64,000 bases of DNA from Hungatella_A sp034142505 (lineage in GTDB: Bacteria; Bacillota; Clostridia; Lachnospirales; Lachnospiraceae), in assembly GCA_034142505.1 (NCBI GenBank), contig JAWZDV010000022.1:1-64000 (forward strand). Reading direction: 5' to 3'. Both the position numbers and the translations under genes were made by a program. Under the pieces are notes generated by a model. It saw only the letters and a list, made by a program, of their open reading frames with translations, ran no database searches and was not told the origin of the DNA. The number at the start of each line of letters is the position of its first letter. Position 1 is the stretch's first letter. Below are positions 1 through 8,739 of this stretch, piece after piece.

Positions 1-298
1 ACATTTTTATTGTTCCTCCACAAATTTAATGGTTGGATAATTTCTAATTATCCTTCATCCACTATGTCGTTTCTTGTCGAACGATGAGGGTTTCTTTTTT
101 GCAATGTGGATGATATGATGAAAGAAAAGCGAGGTTGAATATGGTACATCGGTAACGGTCATCAGGCATCCGGAGGAAATGCAGCTGGACAAGGTGTATT
201 TAAACTTGTTTCGAAATATCCGAAGCGATAGCTGGAATCGCGGGAATGAAGGTGGATTCCAGGGCTGTGGTGATGGAGATTGAATAAGAGGAGCGGCT
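1..298. other. Upstream region without an intact gene
   Basis: No convincing complete gene was seen. A small hairpin lies at 35-53 (7-bp stem GGATAAT/ATTATCC). An open frame from 122 to 286 would encode about 54 residues but has no usable start and ends just before the next gene, so it could be the tail of a decayed upstream gene. TGTCGAA at 75-81 matches the core of a Spo0A box, but a single 7-mer is weak evidence. Confidence 0.4.
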
Positions 299-1141
299 AT
301 GGAACAAAAGAAGTTTTGGAGTACAGTGTGGGATTTGGTGAAAATGGGATTTGCTGTCATCGGCTCGATTTGGACGGTGATGGAGATTTTCGAACGGTAT
401 TTTCCGGAATGGGAATTTGTAGAATATGGCAAGAGCCATATTGGGGTTATGATTATTCCGGCCGTTTTGGTGGTGGCAGGGATGTGCGTGCGGCTTCTGT
501 ATCAGGAGAGGGTCATTACGTTTACGATCAAGGGCGTTCAGGTTAAAATCCAGGCAGGAGATATGTTACATAAAAAGAAAGGGCTGACTGTTGTTGGGGT
601 GAACCGCCAGTTAAATACCAAGCGGGAGCAGATTGGTGAGACAAGTATTCACAAGGCGGTGCTTGACCGGTATGGTCAGGAGAAGCTTGACCGGGCATTT
701 GAGAGAGGGAGCAGGCAGGTTGGGGCTGGCCGGCTGTTTTTTCAGGAAAAGTTGGAGGACTGGGAGTTTCTGTTTTTGTGTATGTCGGATTTGGACGAGA
801 ATGCTGCGGCGAGTACGACGGAGGAGTTAATGAAGAAGGCTCTGGATGACCTGTTTTCCAACCAGCAAATGCTCCGGGTGCCGAAGGGGCGTGTTTATCT
901 TCCGATCCTGGGGACGGGAGAAGGCGGGTTCTGCTTGGGCAAGGAGGAGACGATTCAGTTTATGATTGAGCGGCTTTGGAATTTTCAGCGCCAGGTGAGC
1001 GGAAGTAGTACGGTAAAGATAAAAAAGGTTCAGATTGTGGTTTACTGGAAGGACTGCCATGAAATTAACTGGAAACAGTTAAAGGAGTGGGCCGGAAAGA
1101 TGGGGCAGTATTGTATCGAATGTCCTAACTTTAATATTTGA
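299..1141 (+). CDS. Two-TM protein with ThsA-type macro-like domain
   Basis: The 280-aa product has two N-terminal membrane segments (about residues 13-35 and 46-66), then a cytosolic domain that resembles the macro-like domain of ThsA (DUF6430). Signs of the fold are VVGVNRQLNT, a downstream TSIH stretch, and the glycine-rich VYLPILGTGEGG near residues 200-211. In type II Thoeris, a TM-macro effector is switched on by an ADP-ribose-derived signal from a TIR protein and disrupts the membrane. That is family knowledge; here it is inference from remembered motifs. No TIR partner is found downstream, because a terminator follows directly, and upstream lies outside or is decayed. The ATG at 299 follows an AAGAGGAG ribosome site. 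It could also be an orphan stress effector. Confidence 0.6.
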   Translation: MEQKKFWSTVWDLVKMGFAVIGSIWTVMEIFERYFPEWEFVEYGKSHIGVMIIPAVLVVAGMCVRLLYQERVITFTIKGVQVKIQAGDMLHKKKGLTVVGVNRQLNTKREQIGETSIHKAVLDRYGQEKLDRAFERGSRQVGAGRLFFQEKLEDWEFLFLCMSDLDENAAASTTEELMKKALDDLFSNQQMLRVPKGRVYLPILGTGEGGFCLGKEETIQFMIERLWNFQRQVSGSSTVKIKKVQIVVYWKDCHEINWKQLKEWAGKMGQYCIECPNFNI

Positions 1142-1158
1142 GTAAAAATAGGAGTAAT

Positions 1159-1203
1159 GTCTGGCTGTCTATGGAGCTTACATAGGCGGCCAGGCATTTT
1201 TTT
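1159..1203 (+). terminator. Intrinsic terminator of the TM-macro gene
   Basis: A 15-bp stem (1159-1173 with 1181-1195, three G-U pairs, 7-nt loop) is followed by a T-run at 1197-1203. Confidence 0.8.
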
Positions 1204-1537
1204 GATGGAAAGGAGGGCAGTTTTCTAAAGATTTGTTAAAGATTGCAGGATTGCCAGCCGAACGTATTGAAATGGAGGTAGAATTAGCTTAAGATAGTTT
1301 TATTGTTTGCAAAATTGTGACATATTTAGAAACAAAACGTCTTAAATATGGAATGACTGTAAAGGAGGAAGCGAACAATTGCGGAGATACGAAAGATTAA
1401 TGATGTCATTCTTGATATCATTACAGATGAATAAGGGAAAGGAAAGCGCGCAAGGGTGCAGGTCGGGAAACTCATATTTTATTTATGATTGGGGTGCGTC
1501 TGGATGATAAGTTGGAAAAGGAATCAAGGAGGAAGCT
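1204..1537. other. Intergenic region with probable gene debris
   Basis: No intact gene was found in this A+T-richer stretch. Short coding-like fragments appear in different frames, for example DLLKIAGLPAERIEMEV ending near 1290 and IAEIRKINDVILDIITDE ending near 1432, the latter after a good AAAGGAGG. They look like pieces of decayed small genes, possibly from a lost mobile or toxin-antitoxin element. The ribosome site of the response regulator (AAGGAGGAAGCT) lies at the right edge. Confidence 0.35.
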
Positions 1538-2239
1538 ATGGCGCATATTTTGATTGTAGAAGATAATTTGGAACTGGCCGGTAATATGAAGGCGTTTCTG
1601 GAGCAATCGGGTTATGAGACAGCTTGTGTGCGTGATGGAAAGGAGACTCTTAAGTATCTGGAGGAAAGGGAGGTGGACTTGATTCTTTTGGACATGGTTC
1701 TGCCGGATATCACAGGGGCGGAACTGTGTGTGGAGATACGGAAGATGAGCGACTGTCCCGTGATTTATGTGAGCTGTGTGTCGGATACGGAGACGATTGT
1801 GAAGGCCCTGGAAAATGGCGGGGATGATTACCTGGTAAAACCGGTGGATTATGACCAGCTTCTTGCCAGAATCCATGCGAAACTGAGAAGACGGGGAAAT
1901 ACTCCCGGAGAGAAGAAGAACGTTGGACCGGAGGTGATTAAGTTTAAGCAGTTTACGCTGGACAAGAATCGCCACAAGGTGCTGCATATGGAGGAACAGG
2001 AGATGAAGGAAATTCTGCTTTCTCCTATCGAATATGACATTCTGGTCTATATGGCGGAGAACCCCAACCGGCTATTGGCCTATGCGGAGCTTTATGAAAA
2101 TGTCTGGGACTGTGCCAGTCTCGGGGACGTGAGAACCGTGATGGTTCATGTGTCAAATCTGCGCAAGAAAATCGATTTGCGGCAGAATGGAATGATCACG
2201 ACAGTACGGCGTGCAGGGTACATATTCAGTGACGTTTAG
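1538..2239 (+). CDS. OmpR/PhoB-family response regulator
   Basis: The 233-aa product is a standard two-domain regulator. The receiver domain (1-120) has the acidic pair E8/D9, phosphoacceptor D52 in LILLDMVLP, S79 and K101 in LVKP. A winged-helix Trans_reg_C domain fills residues 130-233 and ends in the usual TVRRAGYIF strand. It would bind DNA when phosphorylated. No histidine kinase is adjacent, so the signal is unknown. It lies directly upstream of the contractile injection locus, which makes that operon a possible target, but a strong terminator separates them. The start is ATG 1538 behind AAGGAGGAAGCT. Confidence 0.93.
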   Translation: MAHILIVEDNLELAGNMKAFLEQSGYETACVRDGKETLKYLEEREVDLILLDMVLPDITGAELCVEIRKMSDCPVIYVSCVSDTETIVKALENGGDDYLVKPVDYDQLLARIHAKLRRRGNTPGEKKNVGPEVIKFKQFTLDKNRHKVLHMEEQEMKEILLSPIEYDILVYMAENPNRLLAYAELYENVWDCASLGDVRTVMVHVSNLRKKIDLRQNGMITTVRRAGYIFSDV

Positions 2240-2270
2240 GCGGTTTATTCTTTAACGAATCTTTAAATTC

Positions 2271-2324
2271 AAACCGCGGTATCTGTGCTAAGATAGCAGT
2301 AAGACAGATACCGCGGTTTTTCTG
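2271..2324 (+). terminator. Strong terminator, possible attenuator, before the CIS operon
   Basis: A perfect 16-bp stem (2271-2286 with 2304-2319, 17-nt loop) runs into TTTTT. It ends the response regulator transcript. Only about 47 bp separate it from the first CIS gene and no clear promoter is visible there, so regulated read-through is possible. Confidence 0.88.
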
Positions 2325-2371
2325 TAAAAACCGACAGGAATCGCAGGGATTACGAGAGAGGGGGCGCCGGT

Positions 2372-4168
2372 GTGGAAAATAGACAACAGGGGCAGATGCT
2401 GCCGTTTGAGCGGAATCGTTATTATCCGGGGAAGCTGCTGACTTCCATGGATTTTGAGGCGGAGCAGGACTATATGATGAACCAGCGCAGGTTTGCCAAC
2501 AGTCTGGTACTGGGGCAGGGCATTTTGTGCGGGCTGAGTGTGTTTAATCTGGATGATTTTTCGATTATGATCGAGAGCGGGGTGGCGGTGGATGGCCGCG
2601 GCAGGGAGATTGTGATAGAGAAATCGCTGGTGAAGAAGCTGTCGGCGATTGACGGGTTTGAGAGTTTGTCCGGCAGCAGGGCGCTGCTCTGTCTCGCTTA
2701 CAGTGAGGAGGGAGTCCACCCGGTCTACGCGGTGAACCGGCAGGAGCGGAATCAGGAGTATGAGTTTAACCGGATCAGCGAGGGCTTTCGCCTGTTTTTG
2801 GTGGATGCGCCGGCGGGGAACTCGGATTACCGGATGGAGACGGAATTTTATTCTACGGCGGTTCTCACCAGTGATGAGGATTATACGGTGGGAATTACCA
2901 TACCCAGTATTGTCAGCAGCGGCAGAAAGGTAAAACTCAGCTTAAGAATTGTAAAGCAGAGGGAGAGCAGCAGGGATATCGAGGTGGATGCGGTGCTGGC
3001 GGCGCCGGCATTTACGGCGGCAGATGGAAGCCATGAACTGAGGATTCAGACGGGAAATGTACACCTGGAAGCAGGGGAATCCCGGACGTTTGAATATTGG
3101 ATGGTGGCGGAGAACCGGGAGTATGAGAGCACCAGCATGATTGCCGGGGAGAAGGATATCCGGATCGGCGGTGACGGGAGGATGCCGGGAAATGGAAACG
3201 CGGTGAATCTGCGGACTTCCATTCAGAACATCTCCCCGAAAAATCTGGTGACCAGGGAGATCGGGAAGCTGAATCTGGAGATGAGGATGCTGGGGCAGAG
3301 AACGGATTTTGTGCCGCTGGCGGAATTTTCTCTGATGAGAACGGATAATGCTTACATCATTGACGGAATATCGGAAAACGGGGTAAAACGCTATATTCCG
3401 GTGCCTGCCCAGGAGAATTTGAGGGCGGAGTTTCAGGCTTGTTTTGGAGAAGAGCGGGAGGAGTTTCGGCGGGCGGAGGCTGCCGGGCCGAAGTCTGAGG
3501 TTTTGCCGGCTTCCCGGTTTCGGGAGCCGGTCTGTATGTCAGGAACGTGTGAAATCCCTCTGGGGATGCGGGCGAAGAAGGGGACGGTCAAGTATTCGGG
3601 AGAGATTGTCCATGGCCTTGGAAAGGGGGAGGTCTGGGTGTCGCTTGGGGTCTGTTATCTGAAAGAGGATGCGGCTCTGGGGAAGGAGACCAGACATACG
3701 GTTTTTGGCGTGCCGGAATTGTTTACCGGGCGGGATAAGGCGGCGGTGCCGCGGGTGGAGACGGCCGTGAGAGTTGCCAATGACAAGGGGAGTTTTACGG
3801 CGGCGGTCAGGCTGCTGGAGGACAGCCAGGCGGCAGTACTCCGGTTAACGTGGATGGCCGTGCGGTTCCAGACGGAGGAAGAAAACGCTGGTGAGACTGC
3901 GGGAAGCGGCATCGTGGCGGAAATGCCAACGGTGATCATGGAGCCGGGAGCCAGACATTACTTTGGAGTCCGGTTTCAGAATATGGAGCCGTGCAGCTTG
4001 GCATATGAATTGACGGAAGAGAATAGTGGTGAAATTTCACGGGATGGCATCTACACGGCTCCGGCCAGAGAGGGCATCTATGAGATATATATCAGCTGTG
4101 AGAGATATCCTGCCATAGGGACTTATGCCTATGCGGCGGTGAGAAAGCCGGGCGGGATGGAGGTATAA
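2372..4168 (+). CDS. CIS-associated protein with YYPGKLLT N-terminal motif
   Basis: The 598-aa product opens with LPFERNRYYPGKLLTSMDF and a nearby EQDYMMNQRR, a signature I recall from proteins encoded beside extracellular contractile injection systems in other phyla. Those proteins have no settled function. The middle looks like beta-sandwich repeats, and the C terminus (GEISRDGIYTAPAREGIYEI) resembles a bacterial Ig-like domain. No signal peptide or membrane span is seen, so it is probably a cytosolic or particle-bound structural protein. The start is GTG 2372 behind a GAGAGAGGGG site. It is the first gene of the long operon, and three 22-bp tandem repeats cover its stop. Confidence 0.6.
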   Translation: MENRQQGQMLPFERNRYYPGKLLTSMDFEAEQDYMMNQRRFANSLVLGQGILCGLSVFNLDDFSIMIESGVAVDGRGREIVIEKSLVKKLSAIDGFESLSGSRALLCLAYSEEGVHPVYAVNRQERNQEYEFNRISEGFRLFLVDAPAGNSDYRMETEFYSTAVLTSDEDYTVGITIPSIVSSGRKVKLSLRIVKQRESSRDIEVDAVLAAPAFTAADGSHELRIQTGNVHLEAGESRTFEYWMVAENREYESTSMIAGEKDIRIGGDGRMPGNGNAVNLRTSIQNISPKNLVTREIGKLNLEMRMLGQRTDFVPLAEFSLMRTDNAYIIDGISENGVKRYIPVPAQENLRAEFQACFGEEREEFRRAEAAGPKSEVLPASRFREPVCMSGTCEIPLGMRAKKGTVKYSGEIVHGLGKGEVWVSLGVCYLKEDAALGKETRHTVFGVPELFTGRDKAAVPRVETAVRVANDKGSFTAAVRLLEDSQAAVLRLTWMAVRFQTEEENAGETAGSGIVAEMPTVIMEPGARHYFGVRFQNMEPCSLAYELTEENSGEISRDGIYTAPAREGIYEIYISCERYPAIGTYAYAAVRKPGGMEV

Positions 4169-4212
4169 GCCAGGTGGGATGGAACTATGAGCCAGGCGGG
4201 ATGGAGTTATAA
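4147..4212 (+). repeat. Three 22-bp tandem repeats across a stop codon
   Basis: Units at 4147-4168, 4169-4190 and 4191-4212 follow the pattern GCCRGGYGGGATGGARNTATRA. Each ends in a stop codon (TAA, TGA, TAA), and the first is the stop of the preceding gene. The array therefore looks like duplications of the gene's own 3' end. Confidence 0.85.
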
Positions 4213-4281
4213 ACGGGCGGGCTTACTGTTTGCAGACAGCCTGTGAATCGTGATGGCGAACCGGAAAACAGGAGGAAGCCT

Positions 4282-5169
4282 ATGGTATATCAGAGCGGTA
4301 AACGGCGGCTGCCGGTGATTTCAACCTTGTTTCGGGGGAGTGTCAATGATGTTCATATCTGCTGTGATGAGGGAAGCAAAAGTCATTCTTATGTGACGCT
4401 TTTGGTGATTAAGGACAGGAAGACGGCCAGGATTGTGGTGGAACTGGAGACCCGGATGGCGGCGGAACGGGAGGCCGGAAAGGACGGACAGATGCCTTAT
4501 CTGGAGGCATTTCCGTGGCAGGATCAATATTGTCTTCTGTTTGAATACCGGAGTCCCAGGCCGGTTAGAGAATTTTTTGTGGAACAGGCGGCCCTGAAAG
4601 ATGGGGAAACGTGGGAAAAACTGGCGCTTGGAATGGTGCTTCGGTGTATGGAGGAGAGTATCCGGTCCTATGCATTTTTATATCTGCTGTTAAAGCAGGA
4701 GCAGTTTCATATGGGAGCGGACGGGGAGATTTATGTAAACTACTTTCTGGATTTGGAGGGCCTGGACGCGGCTATGGAAGAGGGGCAGTGTGTCTGCGCC
4801 TGTGCCGGGCTTCTGGCTGATTTACTGGAGGAATATCGGAGGGAGCATCCGGGAAAACACCAGGGAAAGCAGAATCCGGAACTGCTGGAGAAAAAAGCGG
4901 AACGGTCGGCTTACCGAAGTTTTTGGGAACTGTATCAGGATGTGAAGCTGATTGCTTCCCCCAAGAAACAGGCGGGGATCTTCACCAGGATCAAAGCCTG
5001 GGGATACAGGCGGCGGGAACTGGGGTTCCGGCTGCTTGTCATCCTCAGCTTTGCGCTGGCGGCGCTGGCACTGGTGACGCTTGTGTCCCAACTTGTCACT
5101 GGGGATGTGGGATGGTTCCGCCTGTTGTTTCACACATTTGATCAAATCGGGACGGAGACACTGAGTTAA
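4282..5169 (+). CDS. C-terminally membrane-anchored protein of CIS operon
   Basis: The 296-aa product has a soluble N-terminal domain of about 240 residues and a single membrane span at about 247-273, followed by a tail of about 20 residues. The soluble part has the rhythm of a degenerate protein-kinase fold (FHMGADGEIYVNYF could sit where a kinase active loop would), as in the pseudokinase half of EssB/YukC of type VII secretion. I see no catalytic motifs, so this is only a suggestion. The ATG at 4282 follows a perfect AGGAGG; an in-frame GTG at 4243 is possible but lacks a site. The next gene starts 13 bp downstream. Confidence 0.5.
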   Translation: MVYQSGKRRLPVISTLFRGSVNDVHICCDEGSKSHSYVTLLVIKDRKTARIVVELETRMAAEREAGKDGQMPYLEAFPWQDQYCLLFEYRSPRPVREFFVEQAALKDGETWEKLALGMVLRCMEESIRSYAFLYLLLKQEQFHMGADGEIYVNYFLDLEGLDAAMEEGQCVCACAGLLADLLEEYRREHPGKHQGKQNPELLEKKAERSAYRSFWELYQDVKLIASPKKQAGIFTRIKAWGYRRRELGFRLLVILSFALAALALVTLVSQLVTGDVGWFRLLFHTFDQIGTETLS

Positions 5170-5182
5170 ACGAGGTGGAGAT

Positions 5183-7492
5183 ATGAAGAGACTATTGGCG
5201 GCGGCCATCACAGTTCTGGCATTTTTGGCAGGGCTGCTGGTCCAGGGAGGACTGGCGGCTCCGGATATTGAAAATCTTACGGATGCGGTCTGTACAGGGG
5301 CTGACGGCATGGTGTATACAGCCGGTTTTGGTCAGACCACGGATGGGATTTATGGAATCGGGGATGGCGGCAGAATTTTGGAATATGTAGCATCTGGCGA
5401 AGATGAGTGGGGCGAAAAAGAAGAGGTGGTCCGGCTTTGTGCAGATGACTCGGTGTTATACCAGGTGACGGAAAAACGGAATTTGGCAAATAGGAATGCG
5501 GCAAACCAGAATGCGGCAAACAAGAATGCGGCAAACCAGAATCCAGTAAACTACCGTTCGCAGGGATACCGTCTCTCAGGAACTGACTTAGAGAGCGGGG
5601 AGACCATCATCAGTCTGGAGATTGGGCCGGAAGTATTTTCCAGAGTGACGGATCTGGCTGTGGTGGATGGGACGCCGGTGATCAGCGGGATAACGGGTGA
5701 TGGGCGTCATTTGGCCGGATACGGGGCTGCGGGAGAAGGAGAGGAGGAATGGACGCTTCTCTATCTTCAGCCGGTACCGCCAGGTGAGATGGCGGCTGAT
5801 TGTGTGTACTATGGAAAAACCGTATTTGTAAGGACACAGAGCGGCAGAATCGGGAAGTTTACGGACTATGGATATGTGGAGATCCGGCAGGAGGAAATGC
5901 CCTCCGATGATAATTTTCTGATCAGAGGAGAGTCGGGTGTCTGGTCTTATGAGCAGGAACTGGGACGGATACTGCCGGTCAGCCGTGGGGCAGGGAGTGG
6001 CTTTGGAATACCGGATAATGTGAAGGCCACGGCTGGTTACATAGAGAAAAACGGACGTTTTTTGTTCCTGGGGGAGCGAAGCGGCGGGGACCGGGTATTC
6101 TGTTATCAGATGGGGGATACCTGTCTGGAGTATGAAGCTTTGGCGCCGTCGCCGGGAATCCGGCTGCGGTTTGCACTGCCGTATCTGCCCCGGACGGCAG
6201 CCTGGACAGTGGTAGTCTGGCTGGTGCTGCTGGGGGTCTGGTGGATTTACGGAAAGAGCGGGAAAATATCGCTGAAGCTGTCCTTTACCTGTCTTGCCTC
6301 TGCTTTTTTCCTGATGGTCTGGTGGCTCTGGCTTTTGAAAGCCGGCGGCCATTCGAAGGCCCAGCTGCGGCTCCTGGCGGGTACCGGGGGAATCACCTGC
6401 GGACTTTTAGCGGCGCTGTTGTTTGTCTGGGTGGAGTATCTCACCATGCCGCTGCGGAATTTGAAGCGGTATTTAGACCGGATCGCGTCCGGGAATTACC
6501 AGATTATTAAGAAGGCAAGATCCAATGACGAGGTGTCGGCGGTGTGGTTTTCCGTTACCGGGCTGTGCCAGAGTTTGGAGGAGCGGCGTTACCGGGCCAG
6601 GCAGCTGATGAAGTCCTATTACCGGTTTGTGCCCAGGGGAATCCACCGGGTGTTTGGAAAGGACAGCATTGTGGATTTGGATGCCGGGGAAGTGCAGAAG
6701 GTCCAGGGGATGGTGGGCCTGGTGTCGGTTCAGAACCGGGAGGAAATTCGTGAGAAGCTGAAGGACGAGGAGTATATGGAAATGATGAAATCCCTCTTTC
6801 TCCTAATCACGGAAACCGTGGAAAACCACTGGGGAATTCTGGCTTCGGGTGAGTTTGATTTGTCGGGAATCAAGGTGTTGTTTTTAGGACAGACAGACGG
6901 CGCAGTGGCGTTTGGGCTGGACCTGCTGGCTCTGTGCCGGGAACGGCGGGGGTGCGGGAGTGGGAGTCCGGAGCTGTTCTTTCTGATTCACCGGACGGGA
7001 TATCTCTACGGCCTGGCAGGGGATGGGGAACAGTCTCTTCCCTTCTTTGTATCGGGGGAGATGGAGGCGCTGTCCGCAAGGGTGAGGCAGTTTTATGGCA
7101 CCGGTACAGGAATGGTGATGACAGGGGCGGCATTGGAGGCGGTGTCACAGAAACCGGAAAACCGCTATATCGGATTTTTCCTGCTTCCGGAACAAAAGAG
7201 CCGGTGTGAACTCTACGAAATATTAGGCGCCTGCCCGGAAGAGGTCCGCATGGCGAAACAACAGTCAAAGGAGAAGTTTCGGGAAGGCCTGGAATTATAT
7301 TATAAAAATGATTTTTATCTGGCCAGAAATGTATTCTTAGGGGCGGTCAAGGAATGTCCCCAGGATGGCATCGCCAAATGGTATCTGTTTGCCAGTGAGC
7401 ATTATTTCAACAGCGGTGTGGAGCAGGGAGTAGATTACAGTTTGTTCCGGACCTTTGAGGAGACGGGAGGCGGACATGAACGCTCTGTTTAA
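5183..7492 (+). CDS. HAMP sensor with degenerate class III cyclase domain
   Basis: The 769-aa product has an N-terminal signal or anchor (1-25), a large extracytoplasmic domain, three membrane spans (about 337-357, 365-388, 397-420), a HAMP-like linker (420-470), and then RFVPRGIHRVFG. That is the usual entry to a class III adenylate cyclase domain. Where active cyclases have LFaDIrGF with a metal-binding Asp, this one has LVSVQN, so the domain is probably inactive and acts as a binding or dimer module. The tail (FREGLELYYKNDFYLA onward) is TPR-like, as in many bacterial cyclases. A short Asn/Ala repeat sits near residues 103-120. A signal-sensing role in the CIS operon is inferred. Confidence 0.6.
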   Translation: MKRLLAAAITVLAFLAGLLVQGGLAAPDIENLTDAVCTGADGMVYTAGFGQTTDGIYGIGDGGRILEYVASGEDEWGEKEEVVRLCADDSVLYQVTEKRNLANRNAANQNAANKNAANQNPVNYRSQGYRLSGTDLESGETIISLEIGPEVFSRVTDLAVVDGTPVISGITGDGRHLAGYGAAGEGEEEWTLLYLQPVPPGEMAADCVYYGKTVFVRTQSGRIGKFTDYGYVEIRQEEMPSDDNFLIRGESGVWSYEQELGRILPVSRGAGSGFGIPDNVKATAGYIEKNGRFLFLGERSGGDRVFCYQMGDTCLEYEALAPSPGIRLRFALPYLPRTAAWTVVVWLVLLGVWWIYGKSGKISLKLSFTCLASAFFLMVWWLWLLKAGGHSKAQLRLLAGTGGITCGLLAALLFVWVEYLTMPLRNLKRYLDRIASGNYQIIKKARSNDEVSAVWFSVTGLCQSLEERRYRARQLMKSYYRFVPRGIHRVFGKDSIVDLDAGEVQKVQGMVGLVSVQNREEIREKLKDEEYMEMMKSLFLLITETVENHWGILASGEFDLSGIKVLFLGQTDGAVAFGLDLLALCRERRGCGSGSPELFFLIHRTGYLYGLAGDGEQSLPFFVSGEMEALSARVRQFYGTGTGMVMTGAALEAVSQKPENRYIGFFLLPEQKSRCELYEILGACPEEVRMAKQQSKEKFREGLELYYKNDFYLARNVFLGAVKECPQDGIAKWYLFASEHYFNSGVEQGVDYSLFRTFEETGGGHERSV

Positions 7493-8696
7493 AACAGCTG
7501 CCATGGTCATCAAGACGAAACTCAGTTCTTGGAAAGCGAAAATCAAACAGTGGACGGAACCGGAATTTATAAAGTCCGTGCTTCTCGCAAAGCTCCAGGC
7601 GTTTTTTCAGTCGCTCTTTGATGTGAAGCCGAAGGACCGAAATGATTACTACGTATTTTTTTCCTGGATGATCAGCAAGAAACTGGCATTTTCCCTGGTG
7701 GTGCTGCTGGGGCTTGGAAGTCTGTTCCTCATCACCTTGTTTCATCCCCTTGAAGGCATCGGGCAGGGGAGAGGGGCGGTTAAAACATACCGGTATGACT
7801 CTCTGCCATTGAAGTTCCATAAGGGCGAGGTGAAGATTCTCGCGAAGGACGGCCATACCGCCTATGTGGGGGCTGTGGAGAAGGGAAATGCAGCCGGCGC
7901 GGGAAAGTTGTATGGACGAAACGGAGAACTGATCTATGAGGGCGCGTTTGAGAACAGCATGTTTAACGGGGAGGGAAAGCTTTATTATGGAAGCGGAGCT
8001 CTCAAGTACTCAGGCGGCTTTTTGGATAATTTGTACCAGGGCATGGGAAATGGATTCTGGAACAACGGGTTGAAGGAGTATTCCGGCGGATATGAGCAGG
8101 GAATGAAATCCGGGGAAGGACAGCTTTACGATTCGGGCGGGAATCTGATTCTGACCGGCGCCTTCCATGCGGATTTGCCGGTATATGCCCAGTTTCTTGG
8201 AAAATCCACGGAGGAGGCAGGGCAGATCTATACCGGAAAGATTGCGGTTTATGACAGTGGAGATGAGTTTTGCGTGGATATGCCGCAGATTCATGCCATT
8301 TATACGGCGCGGGCCGGGGATGATTCTCTGGAGGATGGCTACACGGTGGAGCGGGTATATGTGCTGGCGGACCGGATCACCATGGCGGGGGAGGAGATGA
8401 CCGGGATTTCCGATATCCGTGAGGTGATGGGGGAGGCCGGATACCAGGGGTATTCCAACATGGTGCTGGCGGAGGCGGTTGGCATTGAATCGCTCAGGAA
8501 GCGGGGGTATTTGGATTTTGCGGACCCGCAGATTGAGGGAAGGAGAACCTTTGACGAGGTGATGGAGGTAAGTGGATACCGGAAGAATTATGACCTGTAC
8601 CTGTATGCATTTACTTACGAGGACCTGGTGTACAGCTTTTACAGCGATAAGAAAACGGGACGGTTTGCCATGTACTCCATTGAAAACGCGGGGTGA
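7476..8696 (+). CDS. Membrane-anchored MORN-repeat protein
   Basis: The 406-aa product has a cytoplasmic N terminus of about 68 residues, one membrane span (70-89), and a run of about four MORN repeats (130-230), visible as GAGKLYGRNGELIYEGAF, GEGKLYYGSGALKYSGGF and GNGFWNNGLKEYSGGY. The remaining 170 residues are not recognised. MORN repeats form an extended beta hairpin strip and often act as scaffolds or membrane-associated spacers. The ATG at 7476 overlaps the previous gene by 17 bp and follows GGGAGGCGG, so translation is probably coupled. The topology suggests that the MORN strip lies outside the membrane. Confidence 0.7.
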   Translation: MNALFKTAAMVIKTKLSSWKAKIKQWTEPEFIKSVLLAKLQAFFQSLFDVKPKDRNDYYVFFSWMISKKLAFSLVVLLGLGSLFLITLFHPLEGIGQGRGAVKTYRYDSLPLKFHKGEVKILAKDGHTAYVGAVEKGNAAGAGKLYGRNGELIYEGAFENSMFNGEGKLYYGSGALKYSGGFLDNLYQGMGNGFWNNGLKEYSGGYEQGMKSGEGQLYDSGGNLILTGAFHADLPVYAQFLGKSTEEAGQIYTGKIAVYDSGDEFCVDMPQIHAIYTARAGDDSLEDGYTVERVYVLADRITMAGEEMTGISDIREVMGEAGYQGYSNMVLAEAVGIESLRKRGYLDFADPQIEGRRTFDEVMEVSGYRKNYDLYLYAFTYEDLVYSFYSDKKTGRFAMYSIENAG

Positions 8697-8739
8697 TACA
8701 GGCGAAATAAAGCTGAAAGTAAGAATGAGGTGGCACAAG

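Noticed and set aside
1472..1987. Minus-strand frame opposite the response regulator
   Set aside because: The plus-strand product has all receiver-domain residues; the antisense frame has no recognisable content.
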